39,032 bases of DNA from a virus. The stretch is taken from IMG/VR virus record IMGVR_UViG_3300037141_000247, positions 1-39,032 of that record. One strand, 5' to 3'. Under the pieces are notes generated by a model. It was not told where the DNA came from. It made no database searches and saw only the letters and a program-made list of their open reading frames with translations. Shown piece after piece: positions 28,467 through 37,024 of this stretch (within the stretch, counting starts at the first letter, position 1; each line of letters starts with the position of its first letter). Both the position numbers and the translations under genes were made by a program.

Positions 28467-31382
28467 GTGGCCCTCTTCGGACCCAAGGCGGCGCCCGCAC
28501 CACCTGAGCCGGCGATGACCACTGACGAGTTCGCCAAGGCAATCGTCGCGGCCTACGAGACCGGGCGCACGGCCGCCGAGAAGTCAGCGAGCCTCGCCGG
28601 CACGCCGCTCGCCGGCTCCAACGTCCCGACCGCCGTGGTGAACGTGCCCGTCGTCACGCCACCGCCAGGACGAGGGATCGGCGGCAACCAGGGCGGCGAC
28701 CAGCGCGGGTTCTTCTTCCTGCCGCTGCCACGCATCGACGACATGTTCAACAATCCGCTCGGACCAGCCGACCCGTTCCTGCCGGCACCGATCGACGTCG
28801 TCGACCCCGCCACCGGGCGCGCACTGCCCCGCAAGTTCCAATACGACGTCGGGATCAACCTCAACCTGACGCCACGCCAGACACCGTGGTCGGTGCTGCG
28901 AAACCTCGCCGTCCAGTGCGACATCGTCGCGCGCTGCATCCAGATCCGCATCGGCGAGCTCGTCAAGATGGAGCTGACCTTCGCGGTCTCCAAGCGCGCG
29001 ATCGCCGACATCATGATGAGGGAGAAGTGCAGCCGAGCCAAAGCCGCGAGGATCGGCCGCGAGGAATTCGCCGACGAGATCCAGCGCCTCACCGACTTCT
29101 GGGAAAACCCTTACCCGCAGAGCGACCGAGGCTTTAGCGAGTGGGTGACTGAGTTCGGCAACCAGCACTTCCGCTACGACGGCGTGCCCGTCTACCCGAG
29201 ATTCAACCTCGCCAAGAAGGTGATCGGCTTTGAGATCATCGACAGCCCGACGATCAAGTGCCTCCTCGATAACCGCGGCGACATCCCCAAGCCACCGTTC
29301 CCCGCTTACCAGCAACTGCTGTGGGGATTCCCGCGCGGCGAGTTCCAAGCATCGGCCGTCGACGACGGGCAGTTCTACGAGGGCATCAAGGACCTGGCGA
29401 GCGACTACATCAAGGACCAACTGAGCTACTTCGTCCAGAACCGATCGACCGACAGCCTCTATGGATTCAGCGCCGTCGAGATGTGCATCCCGTGGGCCAC
29501 CGTCTACCTCGAGCGCCAACGCTGGATCCTCGACCAGTACCGCCTTGGCGCCACGCCCAAGACCTTCATGAAGACCAGTCTCGACGGCGGCGACGACCCC
29601 TTCAAGATGGCGCAATGGGAACGGATGTTCAACGACCAGCTGCGCGGCCAAAACCGCGAGCGCAACAACGTCAAGATGCTGCCCGCCGGCTTCGACCCGG
29701 TCCAGATGGCGCAAGAGGCGGAGAAGTACAAGACCGACTGGGACGAGTTCCTTATCAAGCGGCTCGCCTCACCCTTCGGCGTCACGCCAACGGCGCTGAA
29801 CGTCACGCCCAAGAGCGGACTCGGCGGCAAGAACATGAGCGACGGCGAGGCGACGAGCGCCGAGGTCGTCAGCCAGATCCCGGACCTCCAGTTCTTCCAG
29901 GACACCGTCAACTCACTAAACCGCCGCTACCTCGATGGATCCGTCAACGTGACCGCCATCCTGAGCGACAACGACTCGGTGAAAGACGAGCTCGCCCAGA
30001 ACCAAGCCGACGCGGTCGCGGTCCAGAATGGATTCCTCACCATGAACGAGCAGCGCGACGACGCCGGGCGCACGCCCTACGAATTCCCCGAGGCCGATTC
30101 GCCGATGATCATCAGCCCGAGCCCGCCACAATTCCTCGAGGGAATGATCGACCAGCAAAAGCAGAACACGGCCGCGGCCGCGGCCATCGCAGCCAGAAAG
30201 CCAGGAGACCCGAATGAGCAAGAAAAAGCGAACCAAGACAGCGAAGGAGGAGGTGAACCGCTCGACCCCGAAGGCGGTACACAAGCGGTCGATCAAGGAG
30301 CGGGCGGGGCGAAAGAAGCTCCGGTAGATGGCACCAAGTCCGCCGTCGCCGACGAGCTCGCGCAATTCGAGCGGTATCGGGTCAAGGAGATCAAGCGCGG
30401 CATCCGGCTGGGCAAAGCCTGGCGCGACTTCGAGTTCGAGCACGTCACGCCACGACTGGCGAGCGACCTCAACAAGGGCGGCAGAGAGGCAATGGGTGCG
30501 CCGGTCAGCGACGACCCAAAAGGCCTCGAGAGTTCAGCTACTAAGGCGGCGAAACCGCTCTTCGCGGCGATGCGAACGGCGATCGAGGATCACTACAGCC
30601 CGCTGATCAAGAAGGCAATCGCCACGATGTACACCGGCGTCGACGCCGCTATTCATGAATCCATGCAGCACCCGGATCGCCAGATCGCCAAGAGCACCGA
30701 CGTGGAGATCTCCAAGGCCCTCGACGACGCCAACAAGACCATCGCCACCCGCGCGATCGCGCAGCACGTTTCGAGCGACACGACTGAGCTCCAGGACATC
30801 CTCACCAATCTCTACGGCGACGCCGGCCTGCAGGGCACCCGAGTAGGCCTCGAGCAGATGGGCCAGGCGGCCTTCATCGGCGCCGGTCTCGGCCAGCTCG
30901 TCGCCGGCATGGACCAAGACTTCTGGGACACCTGGGCGCCCGGCGATCCTGTGGCCGCCCTCCAGGTCGCCGACGGTGGCATGCGAGCGCTCCTCGACCA
31001 GGCCGGCATGACGATCAAGGGCATCGACGCCACCACGATGGACCGCATGGGCAACGCCATCGCCCAGTCGATGAGTGAGGGCACCGGCGACAAGGAGGCT
31101 CGAGCGGCGATCGTCCAGCTCCTCGGCGAGGCGGGAGCACCGCAGCAAGGGATCCAAGCAGCGACGCGCGCGGCCACGATCGCGGTGACCGAGACCACCC
31201 GAGGCTGCAACACCTCGAGCGTCGATCAGTACGAGCAAGCCGGCGCGACCGGCTGGGAGGAGGTCGCCTACCCCGGCGCGTGCACCGAGTGCGAGGACGC
31301 GGCCGGTGAGCACGAGTTCGGCGACGACACGCCACCACTGCATCCCGACTGTCGCTGCTTAGTAATACCGATCACCGGGTAG
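28467..31382 (+). CDS. Portal protein fused to a MuF-like head protein
   Basis: This 971-residue protein joins two normally separate proteins. The N-terminal part is a phage portal: a Pro-rich arm (about 40-90), core from NLNLTPRQTPWSVLRNLAVQ (about 131-150), and the clip/wing region with RLASPFGVTPTALNVTPKSG near 432. A low-complexity Ala/Gln/Gly/Glu linker spans about 568-621. The C-terminal 350 residues are MuF-like (Mu gpF, minor head protein), with TETTRGCNTSS (about 908), GACTECEDAAGEHEFGDD and the closing PPLHPDCRCLVIPI (about 948-962). The portal ring is the DNA gate; MuF proteins sit inside the capsid near it. Start GTG follows the possible leader ORF directly. Confidence 0.9.
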   Translation: MALFGPKAAPAPPEPAMTTDEFAKAIVAAYETGRTAAEKSASLAGTPLAGSNVPTAVVNVPVVTPPPGRGIGGNQGGDQRGFFFLPLPRIDDMFNNPLGPADPFLPAPIDVVDPATGRALPRKFQYDVGINLNLTPRQTPWSVLRNLAVQCDIVARCIQIRIGELVKMELTFAVSKRAIADIMMREKCSRAKAARIGREEFADEIQRLTDFWENPYPQSDRGFSEWVTEFGNQHFRYDGVPVYPRFNLAKKVIGFEIIDSPTIKCLLDNRGDIPKPPFPAYQQLLWGFPRGEFQASAVDDGQFYEGIKDLASDYIKDQLSYFVQNRSTDSLYGFSAVEMCIPWATVYLERQRWILDQYRLGATPKTFMKTSLDGGDDPFKMAQWERMFNDQLRGQNRERNNVKMLPAGFDPVQMAQEAEKYKTDWDEFLIKRLASPFGVTPTALNVTPKSGLGGKNMSDGEATSAEVVSQIPDLQFFQDTVNSLNRRYLDGSVNVTAILSDNDSVKDELAQNQADAVAVQNGFLTMNEQRDDAGRTPYEFPEADSPMIISPSPPQFLEGMIDQQKQNTAAAAAIAARKPGDPNEQEKANQDSEGGGEPLDPEGGTQAVDQGAGGAKEAPVDGTKSAVADELAQFERYRVKEIKRGIRLGKAWRDFEFEHVTPRLASDLNKGGREAMGAPVSDDPKGLESSATKAAKPLFAAMRTAIEDHYSPLIKKAIATMYTGVDAAIHESMQHPDRQIAKSTDVEISKALDDANKTIATRAIAQHVSSDTTELQDILTNLYGDAGLQGTRVGLEQMGQAAFIGAGLGQLVAGMDQDFWDTWAPGDPVAALQVADGGMRALLDQAGMTIKGIDATTMDRMGNAIAQSMSEGTGDKEARAAIVQLLGEAGAPQQGIQAATRAATIAVTETTRGCNTSSVDQYEQAGATGWEEVAYPGACTECEDAAGEHEFGDDTPPLHPDCRCLVIPITG
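30214..30327 (+). CDS. Out-of-frame 37-residue basic ORF inside the portal-MuF linker
   Basis: Within the low-complexity linker, the +1 frame encodes MSKKKRTKTAKEEVNRSTPK and continues AVHKRSIKERAGRKKLR before TAG. AGGAGA precedes the ATG by five bases. The product looks more natural than the Gly/Glu/Gln-rich main frame. It could be an overlapping gene, or a fossil of a separate small gene that once lay between portal and MuF genes. Confidence 0.3.
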   Translation: MSKKKRTKTAKEEVNRSTPKAVHKRSIKERAGRKKLR

Positions 31383-31442
31383 CCGGCGAACTATCATCAA
31401 CGCCGAGGAGCAGTTAGCAGTCGGCACGAAAGGGACCCGTCG

Positions 31443-32804
31443 ATGGAACTGATCCACAAGTACTTCGGAGACATCAAGATCAAGCGCCGCGACGATGGCA
31501 CGATCGACGTCTACGGCAAGGCGACCGGGCCCGACTTAGATCTCGACCAGCAAATCTGCGACCCCGAGTGGCTCGCCACCGCGGTGCCCGAGTGGCTCAA
31601 GAGCGCGGGCAACGTGCGCGCCATGCACCAGCCGATCGCCGCCGGCGTGGGTTTCGAACTCGAGGAGATCGATCAGAGCTGGTGGCTCAAGTCCAACATC
31701 GTCGACGCCGACTCGATCCTTAAGTGCGACAAGCGCGTCTACAAGGGCTACTCAATCGGCATCGCCAACGCCGTCGTCATCACCGACAAGAGTGCGCCCG
31801 GCGGGAGGATCATCAAGGGCGACATCGTCGAGATCAGCCTCGTCGACCGGCCGGCCAACCCGACCGCGCTCATGGACATCTGCAAGATGACCACCGTCGA
31901 CGGCATTGAGCTGCTCGGCCTCGTCACGAAGGACACGTCCGGCCTCGTGGGCTCAAGCCCAGAGACCGAGGACGGCGTCGAGCCGCCCACCGTCGTCACC
32001 GCCGAGCCCTGCCCTGACTGCAGCGCCGGCATCGTCAACGACGAAGCGTGCGCCACCTGCGGCGGCACCGGGCTAACCAAGGCGCCCGTCGTCAAGGCGC
32101 CCGAGATCGTGGCCATGATCAAGGCCCTCTTCGAGCTGCGAAAGTCGGCCGGGTTCGTCGCCAAGTTCGTGGCCAAGGACGCCACGCCGCTGCACGACGT
32201 CGTCCTGCTGAACACGATCCGCCAGGGCCTCATCACCTGCCTGATCACCGAACTCAACGAAGCCGCCGGTGGCGAAGACGAGCGCTGGGACATCGAGGAC
32301 CTCTCGTGGATCCTCGCATCGTTCACGAGCTGGTGGAGCAACGAGGCCTGGGAAGGCGAAGTCGCGGGACCATTCGCTGGAGCCGATGAAGGAGAAGAAA
32401 TGTCAGTATTCGTAAGCCTCGGGGTCAAGCCCGGGCTCTTGAAGGCCGCGTCTGACGAAGGCGCCACCGACGAGCAGCGCGCCGAGGCGCGCGTCGAGAT
32501 CGCCAAGGCACTGGGCCTTGGAGAGGTAGTGGAGCTCACCGCTCTGCTGAAGCAAGCGACAGAGGGCGCGAAAGCGCTAGAGGATCGCCTTGCGACAGTC
32601 GAGGAGATGTCCGCACCAGGAGGACCGGCACTTCGTGCCACCGCCAACCAGAAGATGAAGTCCGAGGACGTCGACAGACTCCGCGACGAGGCGAAGAAGT
32701 TCATGGATGCAGCGACGCTGCTAGAAGACCCTGAGCGAAAGCGCCACTACATCGGAAAGGCCGCACAGGCGAACCGTGACGCGGACGCGCTAGAGCGCGT
32801 TTAG
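31443..32804 (+). CDS. Prohead protease with zinc-finger insert and scaffold-like C-terminus
   Basis: This 453-residue protein combines maturation protease and scaffold. The N-terminal 150 residues fit the HK97-type serine protease fold: His in RAMHQPIAAGVGF (His62), Ser in YKGYSIGIANAVV (Ser104), and the strand GDIVEISLVDRPANPTALM. A DnaJ-like zinc motif follows (CPDC about 190, CATCGGTGL about 205). The last 134 residues are a Glu/Ala/Lys-rich coiled coil typical of scaffolds. An internal ATG with a strong Shine-Dalgarno at 32400 could yield the scaffold alone. RBS AAAGGGA precedes the ATG. It would trim scaffold and capsid before maturation. Confidence 0.86.
   Translation: MELIHKYFGDIKIKRRDDGTIDVYGKATGPDLDLDQQICDPEWLATAVPEWLKSAGNVRAMHQPIAAGVGFELEEIDQSWWLKSNIVDADSILKCDKRVYKGYSIGIANAVVITDKSAPGGRIIKGDIVEISLVDRPANPTALMDICKMTTVDGIELLGLVTKDTSGLVGSSPETEDGVEPPTVVTAEPCPDCSAGIVNDEACATCGGTGLTKAPVVKAPEIVAMIKALFELRKSAGFVAKFVAKDATPLHDVVLLNTIRQGLITCLITELNEAAGGEDERWDIEDLSWILASFTSWWSNEAWEGEVAGPFAGADEGEEMSVFVSLGVKPGLLKAASDEGATDEQRAEARVEIAKALGLGEVVELTALLKQATEGAKALEDRLATVEEMSAPGGPALRATANQKMKSEDVDRLRDEAKKFMDAATLLEDPERKRHYIGKAAQANRDADALERV
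32400..32804 (+). CDS. Nested in-frame scaffold protein (internal start)
   Basis: AAGGAG (32388-32393) lies five bases before an in-frame ATG at 32400, giving a 134-residue product starting MSVFVSLGVKPGLLKAAS and continuing through the coiled-coil region (LTALLKQATEGAKALEDRLA). The arrangement copies lambda C/Nu3, where scaffold is produced from inside the protease gene. Separate production is inferred. Confidence 0.5.
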   Translation: MSVFVSLGVKPGLLKAASDEGATDEQRAEARVEIAKALGLGEVVELTALLKQATEGAKALEDRLATVEEMSAPGGPALRATANQKMKSEDVDRLRDEAKKFMDAATLLEDPERKRHYIGKAAQANRDADALERV

Positions 32805-32813
32805 GACACACCA

Positions 32814-32830
32814 GGCTGGATCTACCAGCC
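32814..32830. other. Short hairpin in the leader of the capsid gene
   Basis: GGCTGG (32814-32819), loop ATCTA, CCAGCC (32825-32830) form a perfect 6-bp stem in the 49-base gap before the major capsid gene. It may protect or process the capsid mRNA. No T tract follows, so termination is unlikely. Confidence 0.45.
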
Positions 32831-32853
32831 AACCAATCGAAAGGGGCAACGCC

Positions 32854-34515
32854 ATGAAAGGCGTTCTCAACGAACTTTTCGACGGCCTTAAGACCGAGGA
32901 CGAGCGCGAAGCTCGATTCGAGCTCTACAAGACCGTCCTAGCGGACTGCATCACGGACGCGCGCGAAGGCGTAGCCCGCGGTGAGATTCAGTTCGGCGAC
33001 CGCGCCAGCGGTTCGGGCAAGGTGCTCACGCGCCAAGAGAGCCCGAGCAAGATGGCCGCGGCACTCGTCAGCCGACTGCAGAAGGGATTCGGCGGTGACC
33101 AAGTCGCCGGCGTCATCCAAGCCCTCCAGCAAGTCGAGCAGATCCAGAAGGACTGGACGCTCACCAACCCGCTCAACACCGTGCCGTTCGGCGAAATGGG
33201 TCTCGTACCCTACGCCCTCGATCCGTCGTTGGCGATGCTGGTTCCGCGCAGCCTGATCCACCGCAACTCGACCGCTCGCATCACGAGCCAAGGCGAGGCG
33301 CACGAATACCGTCGGATCCTCGGAGTCACGAACTCCGGCACCGGCGGCGTGGCCAACCGATCGATCTCCTTCTCCTCGGCATCAGTGAGCGACACCTTCG
33401 GGTCCGTCACGCTGAACCGACCAAAGAAGATCAGCTACTCGGCCGACCGCGTCGTGAAGTCCTTCGTCGAAATGGGTATCTCGGACAGCGCGTCCATGCA
33501 AGCCCAGTTCGCCGGTCAAGGCTTCACCGACATTCGTCAGCTGAGCCACACCGCAGCGATGTGGGCGCACCTGCTCGGCGAGGAGAGGGAGCTCGCCAAC
33601 GCGCGCTCCACCGCCCTCAACGTCTCGGGAGTGTCGGCATCGGCATCGGCCGTTGACTCGAGCGTGAGCGGATCGGGACTACCTGCCTTGGTGGGCGCCA
33701 CGATCGACTACACGTTCGCTTCGTCAATGGGCGAAACGGATGCGATTGCAGCGAGCACCTTGACCACGGTTGCCGGAGAAGGCGTTGCCATCAGCTACAC
33801 GGGCGCGCAGCCTGTCGGCGCCGTTGGCATCGCGGTCTACGTCACCAAGTCCGGCACGACGTATCGCGGCTTCACGGCGATCTCGACCGGCGGCGGCGCA
33901 GCGAGCCCGACGCAGTTCTTCCCGTGGGCACCTGGCGTGCCAGTGGCGGACGCCTCGTACTCGGCGACGAGCTACGACGGGTTCATCTCGACGTTCAGCG
34001 ACCCGACGCTCTCGACGGTCATCGCCCTCAACGCGGTGCTCACAAGCTCCGAAGTGGGCGCTGATTTCCAGGAGCTCTTCGGAACGATGTACGGCGTGAA
34101 CCAGGCCAACCCCGACGTGCTCTACATGGCCGGCGGCGTGCGACGCGCGCTCGCCAAGCAGGTGCAGAGCCAAGGGACTCCGAACGGTTACCGCTTTGAA
34201 TACCAGACAGGCGCAGACGGCATCACCGTCGGCGGCGCGGTCGTCGGTATCCAGAACGAGACCACGGACAAGTTCCTGGACATCATCGTGCACCCGTACT
34301 ACCCCGTTGGGGTCGTGCTCGCGCACAGCCTCACGCTGCCCTTCGCGGACAGCGGAGTGACCCAGACGGCACGCGTCGTGAACGTGCAAGACCTGCTCGT
34401 TCTCGAGTGGCCCGTCATGCAGCTCAGCTACGACCTGAGCACCTACCAATACGGAACGGTGGAATTCCCCGCGCCGGCTTGGTCGGGATCCATCACCAAC
34501 ATCGTCACCACCTAA
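32854..34515 (+). CDS. Major capsid protein, HK97 fold with inserted domain
   Basis: This 553-residue protein follows the protease-scaffold gene and has its own RBS motif (AAAGGGGCAACGCC). The N-terminal region is helical (about 1-105), then the HK97-like body with DPSLAMLVPRSLIHRNSTAR and, near the end, FLDIIVHPYYPVGVVLAHSL and VQDLLVLEWPVMQLSYDLST. Residues about 259-366 (IDYTFASSMGETDAIAASTL, IAVYVTKSGTTYRGFTAIST) form a beta-rich insert that looks like a surface Ig/Fn3-type domain. A hairpin terminator follows the gene, consistent with high expression. Confidence 0.9.
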   Translation: MKGVLNELFDGLKTEDEREARFELYKTVLADCITDAREGVARGEIQFGDRASGSGKVLTRQESPSKMAAALVSRLQKGFGGDQVAGVIQALQQVEQIQKDWTLTNPLNTVPFGEMGLVPYALDPSLAMLVPRSLIHRNSTARITSQGEAHEYRRILGVTNSGTGGVANRSISFSSASVSDTFGSVTLNRPKKISYSADRVVKSFVEMGISDSASMQAQFAGQGFTDIRQLSHTAAMWAHLLGEERELANARSTALNVSGVSASASAVDSSVSGSGLPALVGATIDYTFASSMGETDAIAASTLTTVAGEGVAISYTGAQPVGAVGIAVYVTKSGTTYRGFTAISTGGGAASPTQFFPWAPGVPVADASYSATSYDGFISTFSDPTLSTVIALNAVLTSSEVGADFQELFGTMYGVNQANPDVLYMAGGVRRALAKQVQSQGTPNGYRFEYQTGADGITVGGAVVGIQNETTDKFLDIIVHPYYPVGVVLAHSLTLPFADSGVTQTARVVNVQDLLVLEWPVMQLSYDLSTYQYGTVEFPAPAWSGSITNIVTT

Positions 34516-34533
34516 GGCGACGAGCATCCAGGA

Positions 34534-34569
34534 CCCGGTCGGTCGTCGATTCCCCTTCGACCGGCCGGG
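34534..34569. terminator. Hairpin downstream of the major capsid gene
   Basis: CCCGGTCGGTCG (34534-34545) pairs with CGACCGGCCGGG (34558-34569) over 12 positions with one T-G wobble and a 12-base loop. No U tract follows, so it may be a partial terminator or a 3' end stabiliser for capsid mRNA. Confidence 0.65.
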
Positions 34570-34595
34570 GCCTCTGGGCTAGAAAGGGGAATGCA

Positions 34596-34871
34596 ATGAG
34601 CAAGCTGCTAGCGCCCGACACAGGCATGAAGCAGGTCGACATCGACGGGTACCGCCTCACTCGCAACGAGAAGGACGGCGCCTTCCACGTCAGCGGTGAA
34701 CTCGCCCGCCGGCTGAAGTCCACCGGCGACTTCACCGAGGCCGGCATGAATCTCTCGAAGGTCGCCAAGGGGCACTGGTGCCCGAACTGCAAGTTCATGG
34801 CCGTCTTCAAGAAGTGCGGCCGCTGCGGATCCGAGGACACCATCCCGGACACCGAACTAGAGGACGCCTAG
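34596..34871 (+). CDS. Zinc-ribbon head-region protein
   Basis: This 91-residue protein starts after the exact AAGGGGAATGCA motif. It has a basic/acidic N-terminal part and a C-terminal zinc ribbon, CPNCKFM and CGRCGSED (about 61-82). Upstream in-frame codons inside the capsid gene are ignored. Its TAG overlaps the next GTG. It may be a head-tail accessory. Confidence 0.72.
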   Translation: MSKLLAPDTGMKQVDIDGYRLTRNEKDGAFHVSGELARRLKSTGDFTEAGMNLSKVAKGHWCPNCKFMAVFKKCGRCGSEDTIPDTELEDA

Positions 34872-35797
34872 TGGCGATCGCTCCGTTCCTCGCCCAAGAG
34901 GGCACCAATCGGCCGTACGCCACGATCGCCGAGGTCAAGACCAACGTGGCCACGTCAGCTGTCGACTTCACCAAACTGGTCAAGGGCGGGAGCAGCGACG
35001 ACCAACTGATCGTGCTTATCGACATGCTCGCGCTCGCCAGCGAGAAGGTCGACGACTACTGCCTCGGACCGCTGGGCACCATGAACGCCACGATCAACAT
35101 GGAGAACGGCGAGTTCAGCGTCGGCCGCGACGGCCTCATTGCCATCAAGCCCGAGTACTGGCCAGTGATCGGCGTGAACTCATTCGCCTACGGCATCGCG
35201 GTCGGCGACCAGACTTCCGTGCCGTGCACGAATCAGAACGTCTGGATCGACCGGGACTCCTTCAAGATCACCCAAGGGCTCGGCGGTGGTCTCGCCATTG
35301 GATCGCTCAGCCAGGTGCTCGGCGGCTTCCGCGCACAGGGCCGCGTCTTCTGCACCTACACCTACACGAGCGGATTCTTCAACGCCTTCCTGACTGAGGA
35401 CGCCGCCGCCGGCGACGACTCAATCGTGGTCGACAACGTCATCGGCCTCATCCCGACGATGAGCAAGCCGATCCCCATCTACGACGGTCTCCACCTCGAG
35501 CAGGTCATTATCAGCCCGACCTGGGACGGCGTGAGTCTCACGGTGCCACTCGCGGCACCACTGGCCTACGACCACGCCACGGGAATCCGCTTCTCGAACA
35601 TCCCGCGCCAGATCACTCAGGCCGCGATCCACTTCGTGGTCGGCCAGATGAAGGAGCGCGGCGTCGGCGGCTTCGTCCTTCAAGAGACCGGCCAGTCCAC
35701 CTCGAAGGCCGCGCCGAGCGGCACCACGCACCGCGGGGAAGACGAGAACGGCTACGACCTCCTCGACAGCTTCCGCAAGACCTGGGGCCGTTCCTAG
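34871..35797 (+). CDS. Head-tail connector/adaptor protein (gp6-like) with insert
   Basis: This 308-residue protein has the N-terminal helical adaptor pattern of HK97 gp6/gp15-like connectors: RPYATIAEVKTNVATS, SSDDQLIVLIDMLALASEKV and DDYCLGPLG (about 13-70). A long beta-rich central region follows, far larger than in HK97, then a C-terminal helical stretch (ITQAAIHFVVGQMKERGVGG). Adaptors sit under the portal and recruit tail components. GTG overlaps the preceding TAG; the stop overlaps the next GTG. Confidence 0.75.
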   Translation: MAIAPFLAQEGTNRPYATIAEVKTNVATSAVDFTKLVKGGSSDDQLIVLIDMLALASEKVDDYCLGPLGTMNATINMENGEFSVGRDGLIAIKPEYWPVIGVNSFAYGIAVGDQTSVPCTNQNVWIDRDSFKITQGLGGGLAIGSLSQVLGGFRAQGRVFCTYTYTSGFFNAFLTEDAAAGDDSIVVDNVIGLIPTMSKPIPIYDGLHLEQVIISPTWDGVSLTVPLAAPLAYDHATGIRFSNIPRQITQAAIHFVVGQMKERGVGGFVLQETGQSTSKAAPSGTTHRGEDENGYDLLDSFRKTWGRS

Positions 35798-36570
35798 TGG
35801 GTCGCGCGACCGTCCGCGCGGCGATCGCCAACTACCTGACGGCGAACTCGGCACTCAACTTCGGCGGCAACAACGCCATCCCACTTCTGGTCGGCGTGGT
35901 GAGCCACCCGGAGAAGCAGAGCCTCGACGAGGCCTTCGCCAACGTCGACGACACGAACATCGACTCGGTCAGCGGCGACGGCACCACGGCCACGGCGGTC
36001 ACGGTCGGACCTCACGGACTCCAGAGCGGCATGAACGTGACGATCTCGGGATGCTCGATACCGGGCTACGACGCGCGCAGCGTGCCGATCGTCGTCGTTG
36101 ACGCCGACACCTTCACCTACGCGAGCACGACCACCGGCGCCTCGAGCGGCGGCGCGGTCTCGAGCAGCTACGACTCAGGCGCGGTGATCTTCATGTACCT
36201 GGGCCAAGCCCGACGAGGCCGGTTCGCCTTCGGCGGCGCGCACGACGGGCTCAAGTACTCGGCCTACGACCTCACATTGAACTGCTACCTCCGCAGCTCG
36301 AGCGATCTGGCGGAAGACGCCGACGCCGACAACGACGACTTCATCGACGACCTCATCCAAGTGATCGAAGCCGACCGCAACGCCGGCACTGGTGCGCCAC
36401 CCGACGGTGATGGCAGCGGGACCGTCTGGCAATGGGGCGAAGGACCGTGGAGTTCGCGCGTCGACATCTCGACCAAGGCCACCTACCCGCTGCTGCTCGG
36501 CGACGGCATGTCCGCCACGCAGGTGTACACGGAGGTTACAATCGCAGTAATCGAGATCGTCAACACCTAA
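35797..36570 (+). CDS. Tail terminator/neck protein with inserted FCCH-like domain
   Basis: This 257-residue protein begins GRATVRAAIANYLTANSALN and ends with strands (YTEVTIAVIEIV), with YDLTLNCYLRSSSDLAEDAD and DDFIDDLIQVIEADRN between them, a layout of tail terminator (gpU-like) proteins. Residues about 50-127 contain an extra beta unit (VSGDGTTATAVTVGPHGLQS, then GMNVTISGCSIPGYD) found in many phage proteins and also present in the large baseplate protein here. It would cap the tail tube at the neck. GTG overlaps the upstream TAG. Confidence 0.7.
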   Translation: MGRATVRAAIANYLTANSALNFGGNNAIPLLVGVVSHPEKQSLDEAFANVDDTNIDSVSGDGTTATAVTVGPHGLQSGMNVTISGCSIPGYDARSVPIVVVDADTFTYASTTTGASSGGAVSSSYDSGAVIFMYLGQARRGRFAFGGAHDGLKYSAYDLTLNCYLRSSSDLAEDADADNDDFIDDLIQVIEADRNAGTGAPPDGDGSGTVWQWGEGPWSSRVDISTKATYPLLLGDGMSATQVYTEVTIAVIEIVNT

Positions 36571-36580
36571 GGAGACTCGC

Positions 36581-37015
36581 ATGGGACTTTTCAAGTACAT
36601 CGGCCAGGACGTCAAAGTTTTCACCACGCTCCAGAACCGCAACGGCACGACCGTCAAAGCGGAGCCGGGCAAGGTCTACGACTTCGTCGTCGATCCTCAG
36701 AACACCGAGTTCGTGGCCATCAGCGCCGCCGACGCGGCCGCGCTGAACGCCGCTGGCGGCTCTAGCGACCCTGCGGGCGGCGGAAGCACGCCGGCAACGC
36801 CTGCAGCGGCTCAGGCCCAAGCAGAGGGCATCCTGAGCGACGCCAAGACCAGGGCCGAGCAGTACCTCGCGGACCTCAAGGGTGAGGCCGAGAACATCGT
36901 CGATGAGGTCGAGCGATCGACGTTCATCACGGCAGCCGAGGACGGCGCCAGGACGATCATCGCCGACGCCGAGGCCGAGGCCGAGAAGATCATCAACGAG
37001 GCACGCAGCCTCTAA
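36581..37015 (+). CDS. Small structural protein with coiled-coil tail
   Basis: This 144-residue protein has a small beta N-terminal domain (about 1-45, GLFKYIGQDVKVFTTLQNRN), a Gly/Ser/Pro/Ala linker (about 55-80) and a C-terminal charged helix (AEGILSDAKTRAEQYLADLK through AEAEAEKIINEARSL). RBS AAGGAGA lies before the ATG. It sits between tail terminator and tail tube genes, suggesting a neck or tail role. Confidence 0.68.
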   Translation: MGLFKYIGQDVKVFTTLQNRNGTTVKAEPGKVYDFVVDPQNTEFVAISAADAAALNAAGGSSDPAGGGSTPATPAAAQAQAEGILSDAKTRAEQYLADLKGEAENIVDEVERSTFITAAEDGARTIIADAEAEAEKIINEARSL

Positions 37016-37024
37016 GGAGCAACC

